A stretch of DNA of 64,000 nucleotides from Dehalococcoidia bacterium (GTDB lineage: Bacteria; Chloroflexota; Dehalococcoidia; SM23-28-2; HRBIN24): NCBI GenBank assembly GCA_032249735.1, contig JAVVHA010000011.1, positions 1 to 64,000 on the forward strand. Reading direction: 5' to 3'. The notes under the pieces were generated by a model. That model had not been told where the DNA came from and ran no database searches. It saw only the letters and a list, made by a program, of their open reading frames with translations. The position numbers and the translations under genes were made by a program. This document shows, piece by piece, positions 1 to 6,604 of this stretch. Numbering within the stretch: position 1 is the first letter of the stretch; each line of letters begins with the position of its first letter.

Positions 1-34
1 GTCCACCGAATCTGCCCGGGCCATCATCTTCAGG

Positions 35-40
35 TATACT
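35..40 (+). promoter_or_regulatory. Candidate -10 element upstream of the DUF3237 gene
   Basis: TATACT lies 29 nt upstream of the chosen start codon at 70. No good -35 hexamer is visible 16-18 nt further upstream, so this is a candidate only. The rest of bases 1-69 is leader, with the ribosome binding site AGGAGGTG at 53-60. Confidence 0.35.
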
Positions 41-69
41 ATCCCCGACTTCAGGAGGTGGGAAGCATC

Positions 70-528
70 ATGCAAGAGCCGCGACTGGAGTTCCTTTACG
101 AGATCCAAGTGGACTTGGAGGCGCCACAAGCTGTGGGCCGGAACCCCCACGGGGTGCGCAACATCTTCTACGTGCGCTCAGGGCGTTTCCAGGGCCCGCG
201 CCTCAGGGGTGAGGTGCTGCCTGGGGGTGGGGACTGGTTTCTGGTCCGCCCCGATGACGTTGGGGAGCTGGACGTCCGCATCACCCTGCGGACCGATGAT
301 GGGGCCCTTATCTACGTCACCTATCGCGGCCTCCTGCACCCGGTGAGCCAGGTGACCGCCGCCCTTGCCGAGGGCCGGGAGCTGCCCAGGGAAGGGTACT
401 ATTTCTACATCGCCCCCTTCTTTGAGACCGCCGACGAGCGTTACCAGTGGCTCAATGGCACCGTGGCGGTGGGGGTGGGCTATGCGGTGCCGGGAGGCGT
501 ACGCTACCGGGTGTTCGCCTTGGTCTAA
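70..528 (+). CDS. DUF3237 family protein
   Basis: A 152-residue protein resembling the DUF3237 family, small beta-barrel proteins of unknown biochemical function often found near catabolic genes. The family signature is a conserved N-terminal strand (LEFLYEIQVDLEAPQAVG) followed by a GPRLRGEVLPGGGDWF-type turn. A C-terminal stretch contains FETADERYQWLNG. The ATG at 70 is preferred over the in-frame GTG at 58, because AGGAGGTG at 53-60 overlaps that GTG and sits 9 nt before the ATG. It is convergent with the fumarylacetoacetase-family gene at 606-1598. No role can be assigned beyond the family. Confidence 0.75.
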   Translation: MQEPRLEFLYEIQVDLEAPQAVGRNPHGVRNIFYVRSGRFQGPRLRGEVLPGGGDWFLVRPDDVGELDVRITLRTDDGALIYVTYRGLLHPVSQVTAALAEGRELPREGYYFYIAPFFETADERYQWLNGTVAVGVGYAVPGGVRYRVFALV

Positions 529-605
529 GCTTATGCCCCCTTGCAGGAGTAAGAGCTGACGTCCCACCGCCCCCGGGACGCGGCCTTGCTTACCTCCGGT
601 GGGCC

Positions 606-1598
606 TTAGCCTGGGCGTGGACGGGGCGGGGGCTGCCAGCGCGGTGGGTGGGGCTGTCCCACCCTATTGCGCAGGACGCCGATGCCCGATACCTCCAACT
701 CCACCACGTCCCCAGGCTGGAGGAGACGGCCCAGCTCCAGGCCGCATCCCTTGCCCACCGTCCCAGAGCCTATGAGGTCCCCTGGGTGCACCGCCTCGTC
801 CTGGGAGATGTAGGCCACCAGCTCCTCTGGCCGCCACATGATGGTTCCTGAATTGCCCTGGGACCACAGCTCGCCATTGACCCTGGCCACCATCTCCAGG
901 TTCAGCAGGTCTAGCTCGTCCACGGTGGTCATCCAGGGCCCTAGGGCGGTGGCGAAGTCCTTGCCCTTGGCCGGTCCCAGCAGCCCGGCCATCTCCTCCC
1001 GCTGCAGGTCTCGGGCGCTGAAGTCGTTAAGGATGGTGACGGCGAAGATGTGCTCCTTGGCCTCGTCCGGGGTGAGGTCTTTGCCCCCCTTGCCGATGAT
1101 GAACCCCAGCTCCAGCTCGAAGTCCATCTCCTGGGCGCGGGAAGGCCAGGGGACCTCCGCCTCGTGGCCTATGAGGGTGGTGGGGTTCCCTTTGTAATAG
1201 ATGGGGAGGCGGTAGTAGACATCGGGCACTGGGCCCCAGCGGCCGATGGTGTTGCGCAGGTGCTCCTCGAAGGCCAGGCAGTCCCGCATCACCGGCGGGT
1301 CGACGGGTGGCAGCCAGTGTTGCCCCTGGAGGGGAAGGGCGGCATCGGCGTAGGGGCCGGCTAGCAAGCGCTCTACCGCCTCCAGGAAGGGCTCCCCCAG
1401 GGCGAGGGCGGCGGCCATACTGCCGGGGAAAAGAGCCCTAGCCAGGCGCCGGGCCGCCTCTGGGGAGGCGCCGCGTCTTTCCAAACGCAGGCGTTCGGCC
1501 CGCGCCAGGTCCACCACCAGCCCCTCCTCAGGGAGGACAGCGACAAGACGCGCCTCGTAGCCGTCGGGTCCTGCCAGCAGGATGCGTCCTAACTTCAT
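606..1598 (-). CDS. Fumarylacetoacetate hydrolase (FAH) family protein
   Basis: A 330-residue member of the FAH superfamily, enzymes that hydrolyse or decarboxylate C-C bonds of 3-oxo acids using a divalent metal. The metal-binding features are in the second half: ExE in DFELELGFIIGKGG, a downstream Asp in NDFSARDLQ, and a GSGTVGKGCGLELGR segment. The length fits fumarylpyruvate or acylpyruvase-like bacterial members. The ATG at 1598 is chosen because GAGGAGGGAGG lies just upstream; a longer reading into the divergent gene lacks homology-like sequence. A TATAAT at 1620-1625 probably drives it. The exact substrate cannot be read from the sequence. Confidence 0.85.
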   Translation of the reverse strand: MKLGRILLAGPDGYEARLVAVLPEEGLVVDLARAERLRLERRGASPEAARRLARALFPGSMAAALALGEPFLEAVERLLAGPYADAALPLQGQHWLPPVDPPVMRDCLAFEEHLRNTIGRWGPVPDVYYRLPIYYKGNPTTLIGHEAEVPWPSRAQEMDFELELGFIIGKGGKDLTPDEAKEHIFAVTILNDFSARDLQREEMAGLLGPAKGKDFATALGPWMTTVDELDLLNLEMVARVNGELWSQGNSGTIMWRPEELVAYISQDEAVHPGDLIGSGTVGKGCGLELGRLLQPGDVVELEVSGIGVLRNRVGQPHPPRWQPPPRPRPG

Positions 1599-1619
1599 GT
1601 CCTCCCTCCTCTTGGCTTT

Positions 1620-1653
1620 ATTATACGGGCCCGTGCCACCAACCCCTTGGTGG
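1620..1653 (-). promoter_or_regulatory. Promoter -10 with overlapping inverted repeat, FAH/GH25 divergent region
   Basis: Read on the minus strand, TATAAT occupies 1620-1625, about 22 nt from the FAH-family start. The expected -35 position (1643-1648) is not consensus. It falls inside a perfect inverted repeat, CCACCAA (1636-1642) and TTGGTGG (1647-1653), with a 4-nt spacer. The arrangement looks like an operator placed over a weak -35, but no regulator is encoded next to it. Confidence 0.5.
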
Positions 1654-1684
1654 TGGAGAGAGCCCAGGCCAACATGGAGACCAG

Positions 1685-2641
1685 ATGGCCTGGGTTTTGG
1701 GCTTCGATGTAAGCTTCTCGCGTCTGGATAGGGGGTGGTGGTCCCAGCTCCCCTCTTGGGGGCCCCTGGGCCCGCCAAGGGTGCTGGTCCAGAACCTGTG
1801 GCCCGGGGGATGGGCCGCATCTGATGTTCTGCAGGCGGTGGCGGAGGCCAACTTGCGCGATGCCCGCCTGGCCGGCATGATTACCGCTGCTTATCTGGTG
1901 GCCTCTCCCTGGTATGGGGCTGACCTGGCCTTGCGAGAGGCCCGCCGCAGAGCAGGCCACGAATGGCGACATCTCTCAGCTCTCTTTGTGGACGTGGAGA
2001 CATTGGAGTGGCAAGGCCGGACATATTTCCCATCCCAGGACCAGACCTGGGAGATGTTGGAGGCCTGCGCTGCCACTGGCCTGCCCGTGGGCCTATATAC
2101 GGGCCGTTGGTTCTGGGTCGGCTACTATGGCGACGATGCCCGTCCCTGGTGGCGTCATTGGCCCCTGTGGAACGCTCTTTACACGCCGGAGCCCCGGACA
2201 GGCGATCCGGGTTATGGGCCTTGGCGCTCTCAAGATGTGGTGGGCGTCCAGTTCCAGGGCGGCGTTAACATGGCCGGGGTGGAGGTGGACGTGAACGTGT
2301 TCAGGGAAGATTTCTTCCGCGGGGCAAGTAAAGTGCGTGTGCCTTGGCGTTCCCACCAAGGGGTGGAGGAGAAGGAGGTGGGCCTGGAGGAAGCGGTGAT
2401 GGGCATGGTGCGGGGAGAGGTGCCGCTGCCCTTAGACTGGGGACAGAAGGTGCCCCTCTGGCTGAATGGCACCCCCTGGGTGGAGGGAGACCAGGTGGAG
2501 GAGGCCGCGCGCCCCACTGTCCAGGAGGTGTTAGAGGCAGCCTTCTGGTTCCTGCGCCGGGAGCGACCCCGCCTCATACGTCACCTGGAGTCCCTGCAGG
2601 GGAGGGATGAGGATGTCCATGGCCACTCGTCTGGCCCTTAA
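1685..2641 (+). CDS. GH25-like lysozyme/endolysin domain protein
   Basis: A 318-residue protein whose first ~215 residues look like a glycoside hydrolase family 25 (Chalaropsis-type muramidase) barrel. It opens with GFDVS, continues with a beta-strand carrying the acidic pair LFVDVETLEW (D-x-E), then GLYTGRWFW and WPLWNA, and ends with VVGVQFQGG and VEVDVNVF, where GH25 proteins place QY and D-x-N. No signal peptide is visible, which fits a phage-type endolysin needing a holin. The last ~100 residues are not recognised. A holin-like gene overlaps its 3' end. ATG 1685 has a GGAGA element 5 nt upstream. It may be a domesticated phage lysis gene; family confidence is moderate because the match is by motif only. 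Confidence 0.65.
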   Translation: MAWVLGFDVSFSRLDRGWWSQLPSWGPLGPPRVLVQNLWPGGWAASDVLQAVAEANLRDARLAGMITAAYLVASPWYGADLALREARRRAGHEWRHLSALFVDVETLEWQGRTYFPSQDQTWEMLEACAATGLPVGLYTGRWFWVGYYGDDARPWWRHWPLWNALYTPEPRTGDPGYGPWRSQDVVGVQFQGGVNMAGVEVDVNVFREDFFRGASKVRVPWRSHQGVEEKEVGLEEAVMGMVRGEVPLPLDWGQKVPLWLNGTPWVEGDQVEEAARPTVQEVLEAAFWFLRRERPRLIRHLESLQGRDEDVHGHSSGP

Positions 2642-2816
2642 GAGGCTCCTTAAAGGGGCTTTGGCAGCGGCGGTGGCCGCTGCCGTGGCCTACCTCCTGG
2701 AACACCAGGCCGAGCTCTCGGAGCTGGTGCCGGTGGCCCTGGTGCCGCTTATCACAGGCCTCCTCTTGGCCCTGGAGAAGTGGCTGAAGGAGCTGGGCGC
2801 TAACAGGGAGCCCTGA
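2613..2816 (+). CDS. Small holin-like membrane protein
   Basis: A 67-residue protein with two predicted membrane helices (about residues 11-28 and 38-54) separated by a short acidic turn, and a charged C-terminus (EKWLKELGANREP). Size, two-helix topology and position overlapping the 3' end of the lysozyme gene match a phage holin, which would let a leaderless endolysin reach the peptidoglycan. ATG 2613 is chosen because GGAGGG lies 6 nt upstream; ATG 2607 would abut that site. No sequence family is recognised with certainty, so holin is inference from context. Confidence 0.55.
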   Translation: MSMATRLALKRLLKGALAAAVAAAVAYLLEHQAELSELVPVALVPLITGLLLALEKWLKELGANREP

Positions 2817-2882
2817 GGGCAGCGAGCCCCTCTTCACTGGAGCGTCTACGGCCCCCAAAAGAGGCAGCGGCACAAATAAAGT

Positions 2883-2958
2883 TGGCGGCCCCGACGGGAC
2901 TCGAACCCGCGATCTCCTCCTTGACAAGGAGGCATGTTGGCCGCTACACCACGGGGCC
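2883..2958 (-). tRNA. tRNA-Asp (anticodon GTC)
   Basis: A 76-nt cloverleaf on the minus strand. Acceptor arms GGCCCCG and CGGGGCC pair fully. The D stem is GTGT/ACAT. The anticodon stem CCTCC/GGAGG holds the loop TTGTCAA, giving anticodon GTC. The T arm is GCGGG-TTCGAGT-CCCGT. The discriminator is G and CCA is encoded. G73 and GUC are the expected aspartate identity elements. Confidence 0.95.
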
Positions 2959-2973
2959 GCTTGGCCATTTACC

Positions 2974-3002
2974 ATTGTCGTGGTCATGGGTTGGCAAGTC
3001 AA
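2974..3002 (-). promoter_or_regulatory. Promoter of tRNA-Asp
   Basis: On the minus strand the -35 TTGACT (2997-3002) and -10 GACAAT (2974-2979) are separated by exactly 17 nt. Initiation about 7 nt downstream would give a short leader before the tRNA 5' end at 2958. Confidence 0.7.
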
Positions 3003-3046
3003 TATCCCTTGGCCCCGCCCTGGGCTATAATGCCAGGGGGAAGGCC

Positions 3047-3271
3047 ATGGCCCGAAGGAAGCGGCGAAGGATGAGACCTCTCCCCCCCAGGAGGGAGACG
3101 GGCGCCTCGGTCGCTACTGCACCGGCCGAGGAGAAGACGCAAGCTGTCCCCACCAGGCGGCGTCGTCCCTTCCGCGATTGTAGCCACGTGCCTGGGGAGA
3201 TGGCTCAAGTGGCCATCCTCTCGGCGGTGATATTGGCGGGCCTGGTGGTGGCGAGGGTTATCCTGCGCTAG
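3047..3271 (+). CDS. Small basic protein with C-terminal membrane helix
   Basis: A 74-residue protein not assigned to a family. The N-terminus is very basic (MARRKRRRMRPLPPRRE), the middle is Ala/Thr/Pro-rich, and the last ~20 residues form one hydrophobic helix (AQVAILSAVILAGLVVARV). That arrangement is tail-anchored, with a cytoplasmic, possibly nucleic-acid- or ribosome-binding, head. A TATAAT lies at 3026-3031, 15 nt before the ATG, without a clear -35. Its stop interlocks with that of the convergent PHP gene (CTAG at 3268-3271). It could be a spurious reading frame, but the promoter element and exact 3' junction favour a real gene. Confidence 0.5.
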   Translation: MARRKRRRMRPLPPRRETGASVATAPAEEKTQAVPTRRRRPFRDCSHVPGEMAQVAILSAVILAGLVVARVILR

Positions 3272-4122
3272 GAGGGCAAGAGGCGCCCCCGCGCCCTAGC
3301 CAGCTCCAGCAGCTCTTGGACGGGCTCCTCGGGCAAGGGTATGTCGCCAGGCTCCCGCTGCTGGGGCCCTCCCAGGCCATGGTAATCGCTCCCTCCCAGG
3401 GGTAAGAGTCCGAAGCGGCGGGCCCAGCCTAGCAGCGTCTCTATCTCCTCAGGCCCGTAGTCCTGATAGTACACCTCCATGCCCGTAAGCCCCGCCTCCT
3501 TTAAGGGGGGCAGGAGGCTGTCCAGCTGATCCATAAGCTCCCGAGGGTGGGCGAGGACGGTGAGCCCTCCAAACCTTTGCAGCAGCTGGACCACCTCCAC
3601 AGGGGTGAGCTTTTCCCTCTCTACGTAGGCTGGCCCACGCCGGCCGATGTAGCGCTCGAAGGCCTCGTTGACGCTCTGGACATACCCTGCCTCCACCATG
3701 GCCCGGGCGATGTGGGGCCTGCCCACCGCTCCATCGCCGGCGATCTGCAACACCCTCTCCCATGATACGGGCATGCCGAGCTCCGCCAACTTGTCCACCA
3801 TACGGCGGGCGCGGGTGACGCGGGAGTCGCGCAGGCGGGCCAGCTCCCGCTGAAAAGCCACGTCCTGCCAGTCCATGAAATAGCCCAGGATGTGGACCTC
3901 GTTGCCCGGCACATCGGTGCTCATCTCCACGCCTGGGATGAGCAGAAGGTCGGGATAAAAGCGGGAGGCAGCCAAGGCCTCTGGGAGGCCGTCGGTGGTG
4001 TCGTGGTCGGTGAGGGCCAGGATCCGCACTCCCCGGCGATAGGCCAAGTCCACGAGCTCCCTGGGGGTGAGGACGCCATCGGAGTAGGTGCTGTGGGTGT
4101 GAAGGTCAGCACGGCTGGGCAT
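3268..4122 (-). CDS. PHP domain metal-dependent phosphoesterase (TrpH/RnmAMP-like)
   Basis: A 284-residue protein of the polymerase-and-histidinol-phosphatase fold. Metal ligands are visible in order: RADLHTHSTYSDG (HxH plus D), LTDHDTTDG, IPGVEMSTD (E), then HILGYF, TVLAHPREL (H) and GGSDYHG (DxH) near the C-terminus. Members such as E. coli RnmAMP/TrpH hydrolyse 3',5'-bisphosphonucleotides and degrade short RNAs 5' to 3'. The ATG at 4122 overlaps the TGA of the upstream phosphodiesterase gene (TGATG). With ymdB-like and rny it forms an operon whose theme appears to be RNA end turnover. The substrate is inferred from the family. Confidence 0.88.
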   Translation of the reverse strand: MPSRADLHTHSTYSDGVLTPRELVDLAYRRGVRILALTDHDTTDGLPEALAASRFYPDLLLIPGVEMSTDVPGNEVHILGYFMDWQDVAFQRELARLRDSRVTRARRMVDKLAELGMPVSWERVLQIAGDGAVGRPHIARAMVEAGYVQSVNEAFERYIGRRGPAYVEREKLTPVEVVQLLQRFGGLTVLAHPRELMDQLDSLLPPLKEAGLTGMEVYYQDYGPEEIETLLGWARRFGLLPLGGSDYHGLGGPQQREPGDIPLPEEPVQELLELARARGRLLPS

Positions 4123-4895
4123 CACTCCACCTCACAGTCCAGGCGCCGAATGGAGAGGGCGCGGCCAGTGGCGTCTTCCACCTCCACCAGCACGGCGTTG
4201 AAGATGGCGGGCCCCTTCTCCTGGGGCGAGAAGCGGGTGGGGAGTTGGGTGAGGAACCGCTCTATGACGGCCTCTGTCTCCATGCCGATGACGCTATCGC
4301 GGGCCCCTGTCATCCCCACGTCCGAGACATAAGCGGTGCCTTTGGGGAGGATGCGGGCGTCGGCGGTGGGGACGTGGGTGTGGGTGCCCAGAACGGCGCT
4401 GACGCGGCCGTCTAAGTACCAGCCTAGGGCCACCTTCTCGCTGGTGGCCTCGGCATGCACGTCCACGATGATGATGGGGGTGCCTTGCAGCTCCAGCAAA
4501 AGGCGGTCGGCGGTGCGGAAGGGGCACTCCACATCGTGGGGCATGAACACCCGCCCCTGCAGGTTGACCACCGCCACTCCGTCGCGGGCCCACACGCCCC
4601 GCCCAGGTGCCCCCTGGGGGTAGTTATGGGGCCTCAGGATGGGAAAGTGGCCCTCGTCCAGGGCCTGGTATATCTCCCGGTACTCCCATATGTGGTTGCC
4701 CGATGTGATGACGTCCACCCCGGCGGCTAACATCTCTTGGGCGGTGGCCAGGGTGAGCCCCTTGCCACCGGCGGCGTTCTCGCCATTGGCCACCACCAGG
4801 TCGATGCCATATTGGCGGCGCAGCTGGGGCAAGAGATGGGCGAGGGTCCTCCGCCCCAGCTTGCCCACCACGTCCCCTATCATGAGGACCTTCAA
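4122..4895 (-). CDS. ymdB: YmdB-type metallophosphoesterase / cyclic nucleotide phosphodiesterase
   Basis: A 257-residue protein matching the TIGR00282/YmdB family of binuclear-metal phosphoesterases, which in Bacillus hydrolyse 2',3'- and 3',5'-cyclic nucleotides and affect biofilm and nanotube formation. Motifs are GDVVGKLGRR near the start, VVANGENAAGGKG (N-G-E-N), TSGNHIWE (GNH), VDVHAEATSEK and LGTHTHVPTAD (GTHTHV). Length is typical. It follows rny by 20 nt and overlaps the PHP gene by one base, the rny-ymdB linkage also found in Firmicutes. ATG 4895 follows a GAGAGGA-rich stretch. Confidence 0.92.
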   Translation of the reverse strand: MKVLMIGDVVGKLGRRTLAHLLPQLRRQYGIDLVVANGENAAGGKGLTLATAQEMLAAGVDVITSGNHIWEYREIYQALDEGHFPILRPHNYPQGAPGRGVWARDGVAVVNLQGRVFMPHDVECPFRTADRLLLELQGTPIIIVDVHAEATSEKVALGWYLDGRVSAVLGTHTHVPTADARILPKGTAYVSDVGMTGARDSVIGMETEAVIERFLTQLPTRFSPQEKGPAIFNAVLVEVEDATGRALSIRRLDCEVE

Positions 4896-4915
4896 TGCGT
4901 CCTCTCCCTCAAAGG

Positions 4916-6448
4916 CTAGCGGGCGTACTCCACTACCCTCTTCTCACGGATGACCGTCACCTTGATCTGGCCCGGGTACTGCAGCGTCTCCTGTATCTTG
5001 CGGCTGAGGTCGCGGGCCAGACGGAAAGCTCCTAGGTCGTCTATCTCCTCGGGCTTGACGATGACCCGGATCTCACGCCCGGCCTGGATGGCGTAGGCCT
5101 TCTCCACCCCCGGCAGGGAATAGGCCAGGGCCTCCAGGGCCTCCAGACGTCGCAGATATTGCTCCAGGGACTCGCGACGAGCGCCGGGCCGGCCGCCGCT
5201 GAGGGCATCGGCCACGATGGTGATGACGGCCTCCACAGTGCTGGGCTCCACCTCCTCGTGGTGGGCCTCGATGCAGTGGACCACCGCCTCGGGCAGCCCA
5301 TACTTGCGGGCCATATCCGCCCCGATGCGGGCGTGGGTCCCCTCCATCTCGTGGTCCACGGCCTTGCCGATGTCGTGCAGGAGGCCTCCCAGGCGGGCCA
5401 CCTGAACATCGGCCCCCAGCTCGTGGGCGATGAGAGCGGCCAGGTGGGCCGTCTCCACGGCGTGTTTGAGCTGGTTCTGGCCGTAGGAGTAGCGGTACTT
5501 GAGGCGCCCTAGGAGCTTAATGATCTCGGGATGAAGGCCTGGGCAATTGGCCTCTATGGCCGCCTGCTCGCCTGCCTCCCTGATGGCGGCATCCACCTCC
5601 CGCCACGCCCTCTCCACCATCTCCTCAATACGCGCCGGGTGTATGCGCCCGTCGCTCATGAGCTTGGTGAGGGCGATGCGGGCCACCTCCCGCCGCACGG
5701 GATCGAAGGAGGAGAGGGTGACCGCGTCAGGGGTATCGTCGATGATGACGTCCACCCCTGTGAGGTGCTCCAGGGTGCGGATGTTGCGCCCCTCTCGCCC
5801 GATGATCCTCCCCTTCATGTCCTCCGATGGGAGGGGGACCACCGAAACGGTGGCCTCGGAGACCACATCGGTGGTGAGGCGCTGCATGACACCCACCAGG
5901 ATCTTACGCGCCCGCTCCTGGGCCTCCTCCTTTATGCGCTGTTCCAGCTCATAGGCGCGGCGGCTGGCCTCCTCCCTCACCTCCTGCTCCACCTGCGCCA
6001 AGATGAGCTGTCTGGCCTCGGGGATGCTTAGGCCTGCTATTCGCTCCAGTTCCCGCTGTCGCTCCTCTCCCAGCTTCTGGAGGCGGGCCTTCAGCTCCTC
6101 CAGCTGTGCCTCCCGCTGGGCGAGGGCCTGCTCCCTCCGCTCCAGGGCCTCCAGCTTCCGTTCCAGGGTCTCCTCCTTCTGGAGGAGGCGCCTCTCCAGC
6201 CGCTGGATCTCGTTGCGTTGCTCCTTAAGCTCCGCCTCCGCCTGGCTCTTGATCTTGACGGCCTCTTCCCGCGCCTCGATGACGATCTCCTTGTAGCGCC
6301 TCTCGGCCTCGTTGAGGAGGCGGGCGGCATTGCGCTCGGCAGTGATCATGCGGTTCCTGGTGAGCCAGTATTGGATAACAGCCCCCACAAAGATGCCGCC
6401 CACGATGCCGAGAAGGCCAAATAGGGCGATGAACACGCCTTCCGGCAT
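4916..6448 (-). CDS. rny: Ribonuclease Y
   Basis: A ~510-residue membrane-anchored endoribonuclease that starts mRNA decay. The order is an N-terminal membrane helix (FIALFGLLGIVGGIFVGAVI), a long Glu/Arg-rich coiled coil over about residues 30-180, a KH domain (SEDMKGRIIGREGRNIRTLE), and an HD domain with the metal motif LLHDIGKAVD and downstream H residues (EGTHARIG, IEAHHEE). ATG 6448 is chosen; GTG 6457 in frame is an alternative but lies only 3 nt from the AAAGGA site. First gene of the rny-ymdB-PHP operon, behind a promoter at 6523-6551. Confidence 0.96.
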   Translation of the reverse strand: MPEGVFIALFGLLGIVGGIFVGAVIQYWLTRNRMITAERNAARLLNEAERRYKEIVIEAREEAVKIKSQAEAELKEQRNEIQRLERRLLQKEETLERKLEALERREQALAQREAQLEELKARLQKLGEERQRELERIAGLSIPEARQLILAQVEQEVREEASRRAYELEQRIKEEAQERARKILVGVMQRLTTDVVSEATVSVVPLPSEDMKGRIIGREGRNIRTLEHLTGVDVIIDDTPDAVTLSSFDPVRREVARIALTKLMSDGRIHPARIEEMVERAWREVDAAIREAGEQAAIEANCPGLHPEIIKLLGRLKYRYSYGQNQLKHAVETAHLAALIAHELGADVQVARLGGLLHDIGKAVDHEMEGTHARIGADMARKYGLPEAVVHCIEAHHEEVEPSTVEAVITIVADALSGGRPGARRESLEQYLRRLEALEALAYSLPGVEKAYAIQAGREIRVIVKPEEIDDLGAFRLARDLSRKIQETLQYPGQIKVTVIREKRVVEYAR

Positions 6449-6522
6449 AGCTATCACGCTTCCTTTGCTCTGTCATTTCGGCCCCTATGGGCCCTGTTAA
6501 GGTTCTGGCCGACCTGTAATCC

Positions 6523-6551
6523 ATGATACCCCATGACAGGGGGGGAGTCAA
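6523..6551 (-). promoter_or_regulatory. Promoter of the rny operon
   Basis: On the minus strand, TTGACT (6546-6551), a 17-nt spacer and TATCAT (6523-6528) form a good sigma-70-type promoter. It gives a leader of roughly 68 nt before the rny start. Confidence 0.7.
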
Positions 6552-6585
6552 CGGAGGCCAATCCCCTTCTAGACGAGTTATAGGC

Positions 6586-6604
6586 AGGGCCTATGGGAGG
6601 CCCT
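6586..6604 (-). terminator. Hairpin at the 3' end of the Er-VIT1 gene
   Basis: AGGGCCT (6598-6604 read on the minus strand) pairs perfectly with AGGCCCT (6586-6592) across a 5-nt loop, starting at the stop codon. There is no U-run after it, so it may stabilise the 3' end rather than terminate on its own. Confidence 0.4.

Noticed and set aside
560-580. Hairpin CGTCCC/GGGACG after the DUF3237 gene as a terminator
   Set aside because: Six pairs with a 9-nt loop and no T run; too weak to call.
1685-2958. An intact prophage integrated at tRNA-Asp
   Set aside because: No integrase, structural or replication genes are present, and no copy of the tRNA 3' end was seen nearby.
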